Assembly (NCBI GenBank): GCA_027296925.1
Contig: JAPUIP010000053.1
Span: 1-6,766 of the forward strand
Length of the DNA stretch: 6,766 nt
Direction: 5' to 3'
From: Candidatus Poribacteria bacterium
GTDB taxonomy: Bacteria; Poribacteria; WGA-4E; PCPOR2b
In this document: piece by piece, positions 1 through 6,100 of the stretch
Numbering within the stretch: position 1 is the stretch's first letter
Layout of the letters: the number at the start of each line of letters is the position of its first letter
The notes under the pieces: generated by a model
Told to the model about the DNA's origin: nothing
The model's input: only the letters and a program-made list of their open reading frames with translations
Databases searched by the model: none
Translations under genes and position numbers: made by a program

Positions 1-2004
1 TTCCAGATTGCCTTCGCTCATACTCAAGCTGTAGTCCATCAGAATGACTATGGATAAACCTTGCGTTGAATTCTCTTGAGTCGAGAGCTTGAAAGGCAGT
101 GAAATATCGTTCTCTTTAATCTTGAAGTTTTCAGCATAGAGACCAGTCAGAGGGTACTCTTGGGAATGAACATAGACGTAGCAAGTGACCCGTGGATACC
201 GATTGACATGGACATAGCGAATTTTTGCACGAATGGCGTCAGGTGTTTTCCGGGCGCGGGCTGTGATTTTATCTAAAGCAATTCTAACGTGTTTTCTGAC
301 ATTTTCATCCGCATCGTGCTTCAAAAATTCCAACCGTTCCGTAATATTCGGTTTTCCAACCTCGCCGAGCGCCCATACACAGCTTGCGCGAAAGGCGGGC
401 TCTGAGTGACGGAGATTGATAAGGAGTGTCCGCCAACCTCTCAGATCCGCCCGTTTGCATAAGGCTTTTGCCGCATTCGCGAGGACGCGGTTGTTTGCCG
501 ATCTGAGGCTGTCAACTAGCATAGGCGTAACGAAGGGGGCTGAATGTTGTTCTAACGCCTCGATGGCGTTGGCTTTAACGCGAACATCCGTATCCGCCAG
601 AAAATGTCGAAACACCGCCTCGTCACCACAGATTTGACCGATGAGCAAGGTGGCATGAGACCGAACACGACTATCCTTACAATACGCCGCGGCGAGCAGC
701 ATCGCCAAAGCCGCTTCCTCATTCGCGCTGTTTTCGACCTGTGCAAGCATTCTCATGTAGAGATCTGGCGATGTTGTTTGAATCACTTGCATCATATCGG
801 ACAGCTCTTGGGATGGCCGCGCCTGGAACGATTCCAGCATTGTCAGGTAATTTTTATCCTGAGGCAGTCCTGTTTTCGGATCGCGAAGCGTAAAGTCGCG
901 CAGTGACGCCAATAAATCCGTCACCGTCAGCTTCCAGACGCCCATTTTTTCTAAAGCTTTTTTGGCGTTTTCGGCGACGATTTGAGAAGCATCTGTTTGG
1001 GCGAGCTCCTGAAGTTTACCCATCAGGCTGGCTTCTCTTACCTCTCCGAGCATCCACACTGCACTCGCTCGCATAAGTTCATCAGGACTATCAAGCATTT
1101 CCAGTAAAGTTTCCAACCCTCTCGGATCGCCGAGCGCATAGAAAACACGTCCGGCATTGGCGCGAGTACGATTGTCGAAATCGCTCAAATGTGGCTCTGC
1201 GAGCAACTTAGCCACCCTTTGCTGTTTGTGCTCTTTGATACCCCACAAGAATTCAAGGGCATTTGCACGGACCCGGGAGTCGCTATCTTTTAATGCTTCC
1301 CGGACCATGCGCAGATTTCCCGAGAGCTTGACGATTGTCTTCGTCACCTTGGACTTCACTCGTTCGTCATCTGTCTCTCGTAATATCCCCATCAACAACT
1401 GTGAAATATCTCTCCCCTTCGCGATCTCCTCCAAAATCCCAAGCCCCTTCAACGAGACATCAGAATTCGCTTTCCTGATGAGCTTAACCGTGCTTGCAAT
1501 CACACTATCATCCATCCGGCGTAGCGCTTTTCCAAGCGCAAGCGCTAGAACACTGGGCGTGGAGTCCTTCCACGAAGGCAGATTCAACATGATCTGGAGG
1601 CAGTCCTCGGTAATGTTGAGGTCTTTCATCCACTTGGTCATAGTCTTCCGCCTGGCATCCGTCTCGCTGGTATTTGAAGCAAATTCGATGATGTACCTGA
1701 GGACGTCACGACTCTTCAATTCGTACAAGACTTCAAAGACCACCCGTCCCATGTGCCCTCCGCTTGCATCGGACAGCAAAAAATGAACAAGCATCGAAAA
1801 ATCTTCGTAGCTCAAGTTTGATATGATTTCGCGGCTCTTTTCCAAAATCGCTGAAGGGGCCGCCTGACAGGAGGTCGCAATAGCAGCAAGCACTTCAGGC
1901 TGCTTGGAGTCTTTCAGTCGCTCCAGCGCAGCCACCCGCTGTTGTGTTGGCGTCGTGGGGCTCTTCAGAATTCTAATAAATCGCGAGAGTCGTTGGGCTT
2001 CCAT
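1..2004 (-). CDS. HEAT-repeat protein with C-terminal VWA domain, partial (C-terminus beyond left edge)
   Basis: I recognise the domains but not the specific protein. The frame is open for 668 codons from ATG at 2004 to base 1 with no stop. Residues 1-208 are helical and HEAT-like but degenerate. Residues about 209-355 and 440-580 carry clear HEAT repeats with the typical second-helix pattern (RVRANA at 244-249, NRTRANA at 278-284, RVKANA at 475-480, NRVLANA at 505-511, RASxVWxLGEV at 312-322 and 539-549). Residues about 595-645 look like the beta-rich lead-in of VWFA-related proteins, and 652-668 is the first VWA strand with the MIDAS motif D657-x-S659-x-S661. HEAT arrays are protein-binding solenoids and VWA domains bind ligands through a metal ion, so a scaffold or adaptor role is likely; that is inference. 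No signal peptide or membrane segment is seen. An in-frame stop at 2032-2034 limits the N-terminus. The start has no good Shine-Dalgarno sequence. It lies 86 bases after fliR on the same strand, so it may be co-transcribed. Confidence 0.9.
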   Translation of the reverse strand, partial: MEAQRLSRFIRILKSPTTPTQQRVAALERLKDSKQPEVLAAIATSCQAAPSAILEKSREIISNLSYEDFSMLVHFLLSDASGGHMGRVVFEVLYELKSRDVLRYIIEFASNTSETDARRKTMTKWMKDLNITEDCLQIMLNLPSWKDSTPSVLALALGKALRRMDDSVIASTVKLIRKANSDVSLKGLGILEEIAKGRDISQLLMGILRETDDERVKSKVTKTIVKLSGNLRMVREALKDSDSRVRANALEFLWGIKEHKQQRVAKLLAEPHLSDFDNRTRANAGRVFYALGDPRGLETLLEMLDSPDELMRASAVWMLGEVREASLMGKLQELAQTDASQIVAENAKKALEKMGVWKLTVTDLLASLRDFTLRDPKTGLPQDKNYLTMLESFQARPSQELSDMMQVIQTTSPDLYMRMLAQVENSANEEAALAMLLAAAYCKDSRVRSHATLLIGQICGDEAVFRHFLADTDVRVKANAIEALEQHSAPFVTPMLVDSLRSANNRVLANAAKALCKRADLRGWRTLLINLRHSEPAFRASCVWALGEVGKPNITERLEFLKHDADENVRKHVRIALDKITARARKTPDAIRAKIRYVHVNRYPRVTCYVYVHSQEYPLTGLYAENFKIKENDISLPFKLSTQENSTQGLSIVILMDYSLSMSEGNLE

Positions 2005-2090
2005 AGGTGTGTGACCATTGACGATTAGAAGTTAATGTAGCATCTGAATAGCATCAGGTTCAGGAAGAAGCAAACACTTTCATTCGGTGT
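2005..2090. other. Intergenic gap between fliR and the HEAT-VWA gene
   Basis: This 86-base gap is the longest between two complete genes in the window. It holds a 7-base direct repeat, TAGCATC, at 2038-2044 and 2049-2055, an 11-base period, and a weak 5-bp inverted repeat (2044-2048 with 2059-2063). I see no hairpin followed by a U-tract, so nothing shows that transcription stops after fliR. No convincing sigma-70, sigma-28 or sigma-54 promoter is visible. Read-through from the flagellar operon is the simplest reading, but a weak promoter cannot be excluded. Confidence 0.5.
2038..2055. repeat. Short direct repeat TAGCATC-4-TAGCATC
   Basis: Two perfect 7-base copies are separated by TGAA, giving an 11-base spacing, close to one helical turn. 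They sit 34 bases upstream of the HEAT-VWA start codon. The spacing would suit a regulator binding one face of the DNA, but a repeat this short can arise by chance. Confidence 0.4.
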
Positions 2091-2876
2091 CTATCCTGCC
2101 ATATTGGCAATTAACCATTGCAAATCCCGCTCCAACTGGGAAAATAGAAGTTTAAGGACCATGACCGCCGGTCGTAACGAAATGATAATCATGAACAGAC
2201 CAACGATAATCTGCAGCGGTGGGCTTATCATAAAGACGTTCATCTGGGGAATCGCCCGACTGACTAACCCCATGGCAGCAGAGGTCAGGAACAGGGTAAC
2301 GAGCACCGGCGCACCAATGCGAAATGCAACAATAAAAATATTGCCGAATAAATTCAGCAAGCGGCTGCCTAAATTCATTGAGTAATGAAAGCCGGCGAGG
2401 GGCACAAAATCGAATGTCTGGATTGCGGCACGGATGAAAAAATGGTGCCCACCAAGTGACACGAAAATCAGCAGTGCGAAAAGGTTATATAATTGAGATA
2501 CCAGTGTGCTTCTCTCGTTGATGTTCGGATCTATTACCGCTGCAAGACTGAGTCCCATCTGGAAGCTAATCATCTCTCCGGCAAACTGAACCCCCGTGAA
2601 AAGCAATTGGGCGGCATATCCGATGACAAGTCCCACCATCAGTTCGCGGATAACGGCCAGAATGATTGCAACCGTTTCCCTCGGCGGCGCGAAATTTTGG
2701 ACCGTCAGCACCGGAAAGGTAATGAAGCTGATCGTCAACGCGAAAACGACTTTAAGCGGGGGCGAAAAAACGCGATGGTTGAAGAACGGCACAAAAACAA
2801 AGAGCCCGCCCAGCCGAAAAAAAACCAGCACAAATCGAACAAAGTAATCAACGGAGATCAGGAAGTTCGGCATCAC
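2091..2876 (-). CDS. fliR: Flagellar export gate protein FliR
   Basis: FliR is an inner-membrane subunit of the FliP5-FliQ4-FliR1 export gate of the flagellar type III secretion system, through which rod, hook and filament subunits pass. The 261 residues match the usual FliR length. Hydrophobic segments lie near residues 10-31, 40-58, 68-95, 130-150, 175-205 and 217-243. Family hallmarks are present: EMISFQMGLSLAAVIDP (101-117), GGHH (142-145) and RAIPQMNVF (207-215), with a short charged C-terminal tail. The start is GTG at 2876 or ATG at 2873. The bases read GTGATG and include the fliQ stop TGA (2875-2873), so the overlap is 4 or 1 bases. No strong Shine-Dalgarno is seen, so coupling to fliQ translation is likely. 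I slightly favour ATG at 2873. It is not fused to FlhB, as happens in some other lineages. Confidence 0.97.
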   Translation of the reverse strand: MMPNFLISVDYFVRFVLVFFRLGGLFVFVPFFNHRVFSPPLKVVFALTISFITFPVLTVQNFAPPRETVAIILAVIRELMVGLVIGYAAQLLFTGVQFAGEMISFQMGLSLAAVIDPNINERSTLVSQLYNLFALLIFVSLGGHHFFIRAAIQTFDFVPLAGFHYSMNLGSRLLNLFGNIFIVAFRIGAPVLVTLFLTSAAMGLVSRAIPQMNVFMISPPLQIIVGLFMIIISLRPAVMVLKLLFSQLERDLQWLIANMAG

Positions 2877-3142
2877 TGGACGTAACGATAGAGGTTGATG
2901 ATCAGATCCGTCGTAAAACGGTGCATGATTTTAATCATCCACGGAAAGGTGATCATGATCACGATAAAAACAGCGGTGATTTTCGGGACAAAGCTGAGGG
3001 TCATCTCCTGGATCTGGGTTGCCGCTTGGAAAATGCTGATCAATACCCCCACCACGAGCCCGGTTAGCAAGGGGGGCCCCGCTAACATGAGTATCAGTTT
3101 TAACCCTTGTCGAATAATGTAGATAGCGGCTTCAGGGGACAT
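2873..3142 (-). CDS. fliQ: Flagellar export gate protein FliQ
   Basis: FliQ is the small two-helix membrane subunit that packs around FliP and FliR in the export gate. The 89 residues match the normal family size. Two hydrophobic hairpin helices lie near residues 13-38 and 53-74. Between them is the highly conserved loop QAATQIQEMTLSFVPK (39-54), with the lysine typical of the family. The start ATG at 3142 is preceded by a perfect AGGAGG at 9 bases. That site lies in the last codons of fliP, whose stop is 5 bases upstream of this start. The 3' end overlaps the start of fliR. A strong GC-rich inverted repeat falls in codons 19-27. Confidence 0.97.
   Translation of the reverse strand: MSPEAAIYIIRQGLKLILMLAGPPLLTGLVVGVLISIFQAATQIQEMTLSFVPKITAVFIVIMITFPWMIKIMHRFTTDLIINLYRYVQ
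3063..3086 (-). repeat. GC-rich inverted repeat inside fliQ
   Basis: GTTAGC (3063-3068) and GCTAAC (3081-3086) are perfect inverted copies that flank AAGGGGGGCCCC, itself partly self-complementary. In the fliQ mRNA this could fold as a 6-bp stem, a two-base bulge, then a GC stem with a tight loop, about 57-80 bases after the A of the start codon. No U-tract follows, so it is not a standard terminator. It encodes residues in the conserved first helix of FliQ, so it may be incidental. Confidence 0.5.
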
Positions 3143-3147
3143 ACACT

Positions 3148-3942
3148 TTAACCTCCTCTCTGAAAGCCCACAACGAGTGAATGAACAAGCAGGCCCCAGC
3201 CATCGATCAATACAAACAATAGCACCTTGAATGGTAGCGAAATGGTGATAGGCGGCAACATCATCATCCCCATTGCCATCAGGATACTCGCAACCACCAT
3301 GTCAATGACCAGGAATGGGATGAACAGCACAAACCCAATCGTGAAAGCGGTTGTCAGTTCGCTGATAATAAATGCCGGAATCAAGACGTGAGTTGGTGTA
3401 TCCGCCTTTGTTTCGACTTTTTCCAGCTTGGCTAGATTTTGCATCAACTGGAGATCGCGAGTTCTTGTTTGTTGAAAGAGAAACTCCCGAATCGGCTTGA
3501 GGGCATTCTGAAACGCTTCCTGTTGCGGCAGTTCGTTGGCGAGATAAGGTTGGATCGCCTGATCATTGACCTCCTGCCAAACAGGCGCCATGACAAAGAA
3601 CGTCAAAAAAAGTGCTAGACCCGCAAGAATCTGATTCGACGGCATCTGCGGGGTTGCGAGTCCTTGCCGGAGAAAAGAGAGTACAATGATGATTCGCGTA
3701 AACGAGGTCATCATAATCAGGAACGATGGTGCCAGCGAAAGAATCGTTAAAAGAAAAAGGAGCTGGAGCGTCGTTGTAAACTCTTTCGGATCATCCGTCT
3801 GCCCAATGCTGATATTCAAATTGGGCAAGGGCAACGTGAGTTGATCCGGAATCGCAGGGATGACTTGCGCATCACAGAGTGGGACGAAAAGCGATAAGAT
3901 TCCCCCACATAACAGAATGAAAATGTAGACATGCTTTTTCAT
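3148..3942 (-). CDS. fliP: Flagellar export gate protein FliP
   Basis: FliP forms the pentameric core of the export gate in the inner membrane at the centre of the basal body. The 264 residues include an N-terminal signal peptide (basic MKK, hydrophobic 5-20, likely cleavage after the CDA at 23-25), as in enterobacterial FliP. Family landmarks are the stretch at 71-95 with FTRIIIVLSFLRQGL, the NQILAGLALFLTFFVMAP block (103-120), the signature IPAFIISELTTAF (188-200), IPFLVIDMVVASILMAMG (208-225), the triple methionine M226-M228 known as the gasket that closes the pore, and LPFKVLLFVLIDGW (236-249). T201 sits where K, R, E or Q is usual in the family signature. The start ATG at 3942 overlaps the fliO stop (ATGA), so coupling is likely. 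Its last codons supply the fliQ ribosome-binding site. Confidence 0.98.
   Translation of the reverse strand: MKKHVYIFILLCGGILSLFVPLCDAQVIPAIPDQLTLPLPNLNISIGQTDDPKEFTTTLQLLFLLTILSLAPSFLIMMTSFTRIIIVLSFLRQGLATPQMPSNQILAGLALFLTFFVMAPVWQEVNDQAIQPYLANELPQQEAFQNALKPIREFLFQQTRTRDLQLMQNLAKLEKVETKADTPTHVLIPAFIISELTTAFTIGFVLFIPFLVIDMVVASILMAMGMMMLPPITISLPFKVLLFVLIDGWGLLVHSLVVGFQRGG
3152..3157 (-). promoter_or_regulatory. fliQ Shine-Dalgarno site inside the fliP 3' end
   Basis: AGGAGG, a perfect anti-16S match, lies 9 bases before the fliQ ATG. It is formed by bases of the last FliP codons AGA-GGA-GGT, so ribosomes finishing fliP pass over the site that starts fliQ. This supports the ATG at 3142 as the fliQ start. 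Confidence 0.85.
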
Positions 3943-4496
3943 TGTCCTGTTTTCCTGCCGAAACGCTGGAAGAAGGATTCGAATCCACTTTTCAGCCGAT
4001 TCTCAAAGAGCGCGTCGCTTTCCAACCACTGGTTGACCATATCCATTTCATGGTCTTCAAGGGTTGACAGATAGGAGATCTGCGTGTTTGTTACGCCGAT
4101 GACATGGATCTGATCCAGGACCTGCACGAGGCAGATGGATCGATTGGAGCCAATTGTTTCCTGAAATAGCAAATTGATCGGTTTGCGGCGGCTGAACTGT
4201 TTGCCCGGCTGCATCAACTTTTTCATAAGCCAGACGCAGATGAAAATGAGTCCGGCAATGACGACAAGCCAAAGCACCATCTGTAAACTGATCTGCCAAA
4301 GACTGGGGAGTTCCAAATCGTGCAGTTGGGCGTCTCCCGGCGGAGCGGAATCACGACGGCTCTGGCCCCAAACGAACCCATTGAAAACGAGGAAGCATAA
4401 GTAAGTGCAAATGACGATCGGCTGAATGAATTTCGGCCAACTCTGGCGGGACATTCTTCGTCTTCGATTGAGAATGTCGCATTGATAGCGCATCAT
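3939..4496 (-). CDS. fliO: Flagellar biosynthesis protein FliO
   Basis: FliO is a membrane protein that helps assemble the FliP ring of the export gate and is the least conserved member of this cluster. The assignment rests on position between fliN and fliP, on a transmembrane helix at about 68-91 followed by basic residues, and on the FliO core at about 107-148 (INLLFQETIG, then SICLVQVLDQIHVIGVT). An amphipathic tail at 165-180 (FESFFQRFG) is also typical. Residues 24-44 form an extra hydrophobic stretch ending VWG-QS, which looks like a signal peptide and would place residues 45-66 in the periplasm. The start is uncertain. ATG at 4496 and ATG at 4493 follow the fliN stop by 3 and 6 bases behind AAGGA. 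ATG at 4454 (residue 15) would place four arginines outside the protein. The 3' end overlaps fliP by 4 bases. Confidence 0.88.
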   Translation of the reverse strand: MMRYQCDILNRRRRMSRQSWPKFIQPIVICTYLCFLVFNGFVWGQSRRDSAPPGDAQLHDLELPSLWQISLQMVLWLVVIAGLIFICVWLMKKLMQPGKQFSRRKPINLLFQETIGSNRSICLVQVLDQIHVIGVTNTQISYLSTLEDHEMDMVNQWLESDALFENRLKSGFESFFQRFGRKTGQ

Positions 4497-4499
4497 TCC

Positions 4500-4982
4500 T
4501 TATTTACCTAAGTTTTTGATTAACTCTCCCGTCGTCACGATACTTGTAATACGCACGCCCAATGAATCCTCAAATAGGATGACTTCGCCTTTAGCAATGA
4601 GCCGATCGTTAATAAACACGTCCACGGTTTCACCTGCCATTTTGTTGAGTTCAATAACAGAGCCGGGGCCGAAGTGAAGCACATCACGGATGGTTTTTCG
4701 CGTTCGCCCCAGCTCAATCACCACGTCCAACTCAACATCCATAAGCAGTTCGAGGTTATGGGGCTGTATTTGCGGCTCATCCAGGGCTGTATCCCCTTCT
4801 TCCAGGGAAAAGTCTTCCATCAGCTCTAAATCATCGCCTGTGTCAACGGCCGCCTGCGTTGCCTGCTCGGCGTTCTCCAAGAGTTCCGATAAATCGCCCT
4901 CGTCGAGATCCAAATCATCGTCGGATAAGGCCTCACTGCTCGCAAGAAGAGCTTCGAGATCGCCTTTATCTGTTCCTGCCAT
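4500..4982 (-). CDS. fliN: Flagellar motor switch protein FliN with acidic N-terminal extension
   Basis: FliN forms the lower rim of the cytoplasmic C-ring, takes part in rotation switching and docks the export ATPase complex through FliH. The SpoA domain spans about residues 78-156 and is textbook: MDVELDVVIELGRTRKTI (81-98), then GPGSVIELNKMAGETVDV, then LIAKGEVI and GVRITSIV. At 160 residues it is somewhat longer than enterobacterial FliN (137). The difference is an N-terminal segment (1-75) with 25 Asp or Glu in the first 69 residues and only one basic residue, probably disordered. Two similar short helices, GDLEALL (7-13) and GDLSELL (29-35), lie in it. ATG at 4982 is supported by AAGGAG at 9 bases. 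The gene starts 65 bases after fliM, and its stop is 3 bases before the first possible fliO start. No CheC-like phosphatase domain is present, so it is not FliY. Confidence 0.97.
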   Translation of the reverse strand: MAGTDKGDLEALLASSEALSDDDLDLDEGDLSELLENAEQATQAAVDTGDDLELMEDFSLEEGDTALDEPQIQPHNLELLMDVELDVVIELGRTRKTIRDVLHFGPGSVIELNKMAGETVDVFINDRLIAKGEVILFEDSLGVRITSIVTTGELIKNLGK

Positions 4983-4991
4983 CGCTACTGT

Positions 4992-4997
4992 CTCCTT
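4992..4997 (-). promoter_or_regulatory. fliN Shine-Dalgarno site
   Basis: AAGGAG lies 9 bases before the ATG at 4982. It fixes the FliN start, and so shows that the acidic N-terminal extension is truly translated. Confidence 0.85.
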
Positions 4998-5047
4998 TGA
5001 GGTGCTGGTATCACCGTGCTCTTGTGTGAGCCCTTACCCATTCCATA

Positions 5048-6094
5048 TCATCCGCGATTCAGATTATCTTCGTCAATTGCACTTATAATTTTAACGGCAT
5101 GTCGCCGACCGGATCTTCCCCACTTGCCTATGAGTCTGGGTTTGTGAGCGACTTCAACAATGATCGGGTCGATAATCTTTCTGTTTTGGACCCGCACATC
5201 CAATTCCAGGACATGGCCCACTTCTAATTTAACTAATTCACGAAGTGGAATTTTGGTCGCTGGGAAAACCGCACGCAGGAGAACGTGCATTCTGTCAATA
5301 TTCTGCTGAATCCGCGGTCGATACTCCTGCTCCTTGCCTGTCGCCGTACCGTCCGCCGCGAATAGCCATTCATCAGAACGCGCTTCTGAAAAAGCAAGTT
5401 CAATCATTGTAAATGGGTAACAGATGCTAATCATCCCCGTCACGGGCGGAAATTTGACAGAGAGAATGACAAGCATAACCGTATCACTTGGGGAAACGAT
5501 CTGGACATAATCGGGTTCGGTTTCAATTCCCTCTAACTCGAACCGGATATCCTCTTTTGCTCTTTGCCAGATGGTGCCAAGATCCCGGATGATGAGTTCG
5601 ATCAACTGCTTCATAATCTCCTTCTCGATCTCCGTCATGGCGCGACGTGGAACAGACTGACTACCCCGCCCCCCCAGCAGTCTTTCGATGGTTGGAAAAA
5701 CCAAATCAGGACTGATTTCCATCACGACCGATCCACGAAGGGGATGCATTGAGAGCTTGCATAGGCACGATGGATCCGAAAGTGACATGATGAAATCTGA
5801 ATAGGTCAGTTGCTCAACCGTATCACACTCAACATCCGCCAGCGTTCGCATCAGGCTGGAGAGCGAGGTACTGAATCGCCTGACAAACTGCTGATGCAAC
5901 ATATTCATTGCCCGGGTATGATCTTTGGAGATTATCCCCGGCCCGGAGAAATCGTACTTTTTATAGCGCCTTGAGGGAATGGCAGGTTGTTTGGCGGCGG
6001 GGCTATCTACCGCAGGATCGATATCCCCTGTATTCACTGCATCTAAGAGGGCGTTCACCTCATCTTGTGAGAGAACTTGCTCGTCTTCTGGCAC
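5048..6094 (-). CDS. fliM: Flagellar motor switch protein FliM
   Basis: FliM is the middle C-ring protein. It binds phosphorylated CheY, contacts FliG and pairs with FliN. The 348 residues compare with 334 in E. coli. The N-terminal CheY-P binding motif LSQDEVNALL (8-17) is intact. A flexible linker (18-43) leads into the CheC-like middle domain (about 45-240), which begins KKYDFSGPG and contains the GGRG loop (141-144) for FliG contact. The C-terminal SpoA domain (about 263-340) contains KIPLRELVKLEVGHVLELD (281-299). The start is GTG at 6094, 14 bases after the fliL stop and 6 bases after a run of seven G that serves as Shine-Dalgarno. A second run of seven G lies in codons 140-142, in the GGRG loop. 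The intact CheY motif indicates a chemotaxis-controlled motor. Confidence 0.98.
   Translation of the reverse strand: MPEDEQVLSQDEVNALLDAVNTGDIDPAVDSPAAKQPAIPSRRYKKYDFSGPGIISKDHTRAMNMLHQQFVRRFSTSLSSLMRTLADVECDTVEQLTYSDFIMSLSDPSCLCKLSMHPLRGSVVMEISPDLVFPTIERLLGGRGSQSVPRRAMTEIEKEIMKQLIELIIRDLGTIWQRAKEDIRFELEGIETEPDYVQIVSPSDTVMLVILSVKFPPVTGMISICYPFTMIELAFSEARSDEWLFAADGTATGKEQEYRPRIQQNIDRMHVLLRAVFPATKIPLRELVKLEVGHVLELDVRVQNRKIIDPIIVEVAHKPRLIGKWGRSGRRHAVKIISAIDEDNLNRG
5669..5675. repeat. C7/G7 homopolymer inside fliM
   Basis: Seven C on the plus strand, separated by one G from four more C (5664-5667). On the coding strand it spans the last base of codon 140 and the two Gly codons 141-142 of the FliM GGRG loop. 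A slip of one base here would shift the frame and remove the second half of FliM. Confidence 0.7.
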
Positions 6095-6100
6095 AGTTAT

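Noticed and set aside
416..906. Several short frames on both strands inside the HEAT region
   Set aside because: They overlap the 668-codon frame, share no recognisable motif and have no ribosome-binding sites that stand out.
1157..1786. Long plus-strand open frame of 209 codons
   Set aside because: It lies wholly antisense to the HEAT-VWA gene, whose repeat pattern is clear on the other strand. The translation shows no domain and is Ser/Arg/Leu-rich as expected of a shadow.
2044..2063. Possible terminator hairpin after fliR (CTGAA with TTCAG)
   Set aside because: The stem is only 5 bp with a 10-base loop, and no U-tract follows on the transcribed strand.
2005..2090. Sigma-70-like pair (TTGCTT with TATTCA at 17 bases) or a flagellar sigma-28/sigma-54 promoter before the HEAT-VWA gene
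   Set aside because: Each sigma-70 hexamer matches only about half of its consensus, and no sigma-28 or sigma-54 consensus was found, so I do not annotate a promoter.
4057..4299. Minus-strand frame overlapping fliO in another phase
   Set aside because: FliO has the expected membrane helix and core motif in its own phase; the alternative has no family features.
4690..5088. Plus-strand serine-rich open frame
   Set aside because: It is the antisense of the acidic FliN extension: Asp/Glu/Leu codons read backwards give serine-rich text. FliN itself has a strong SpoA domain and Shine-Dalgarno site.
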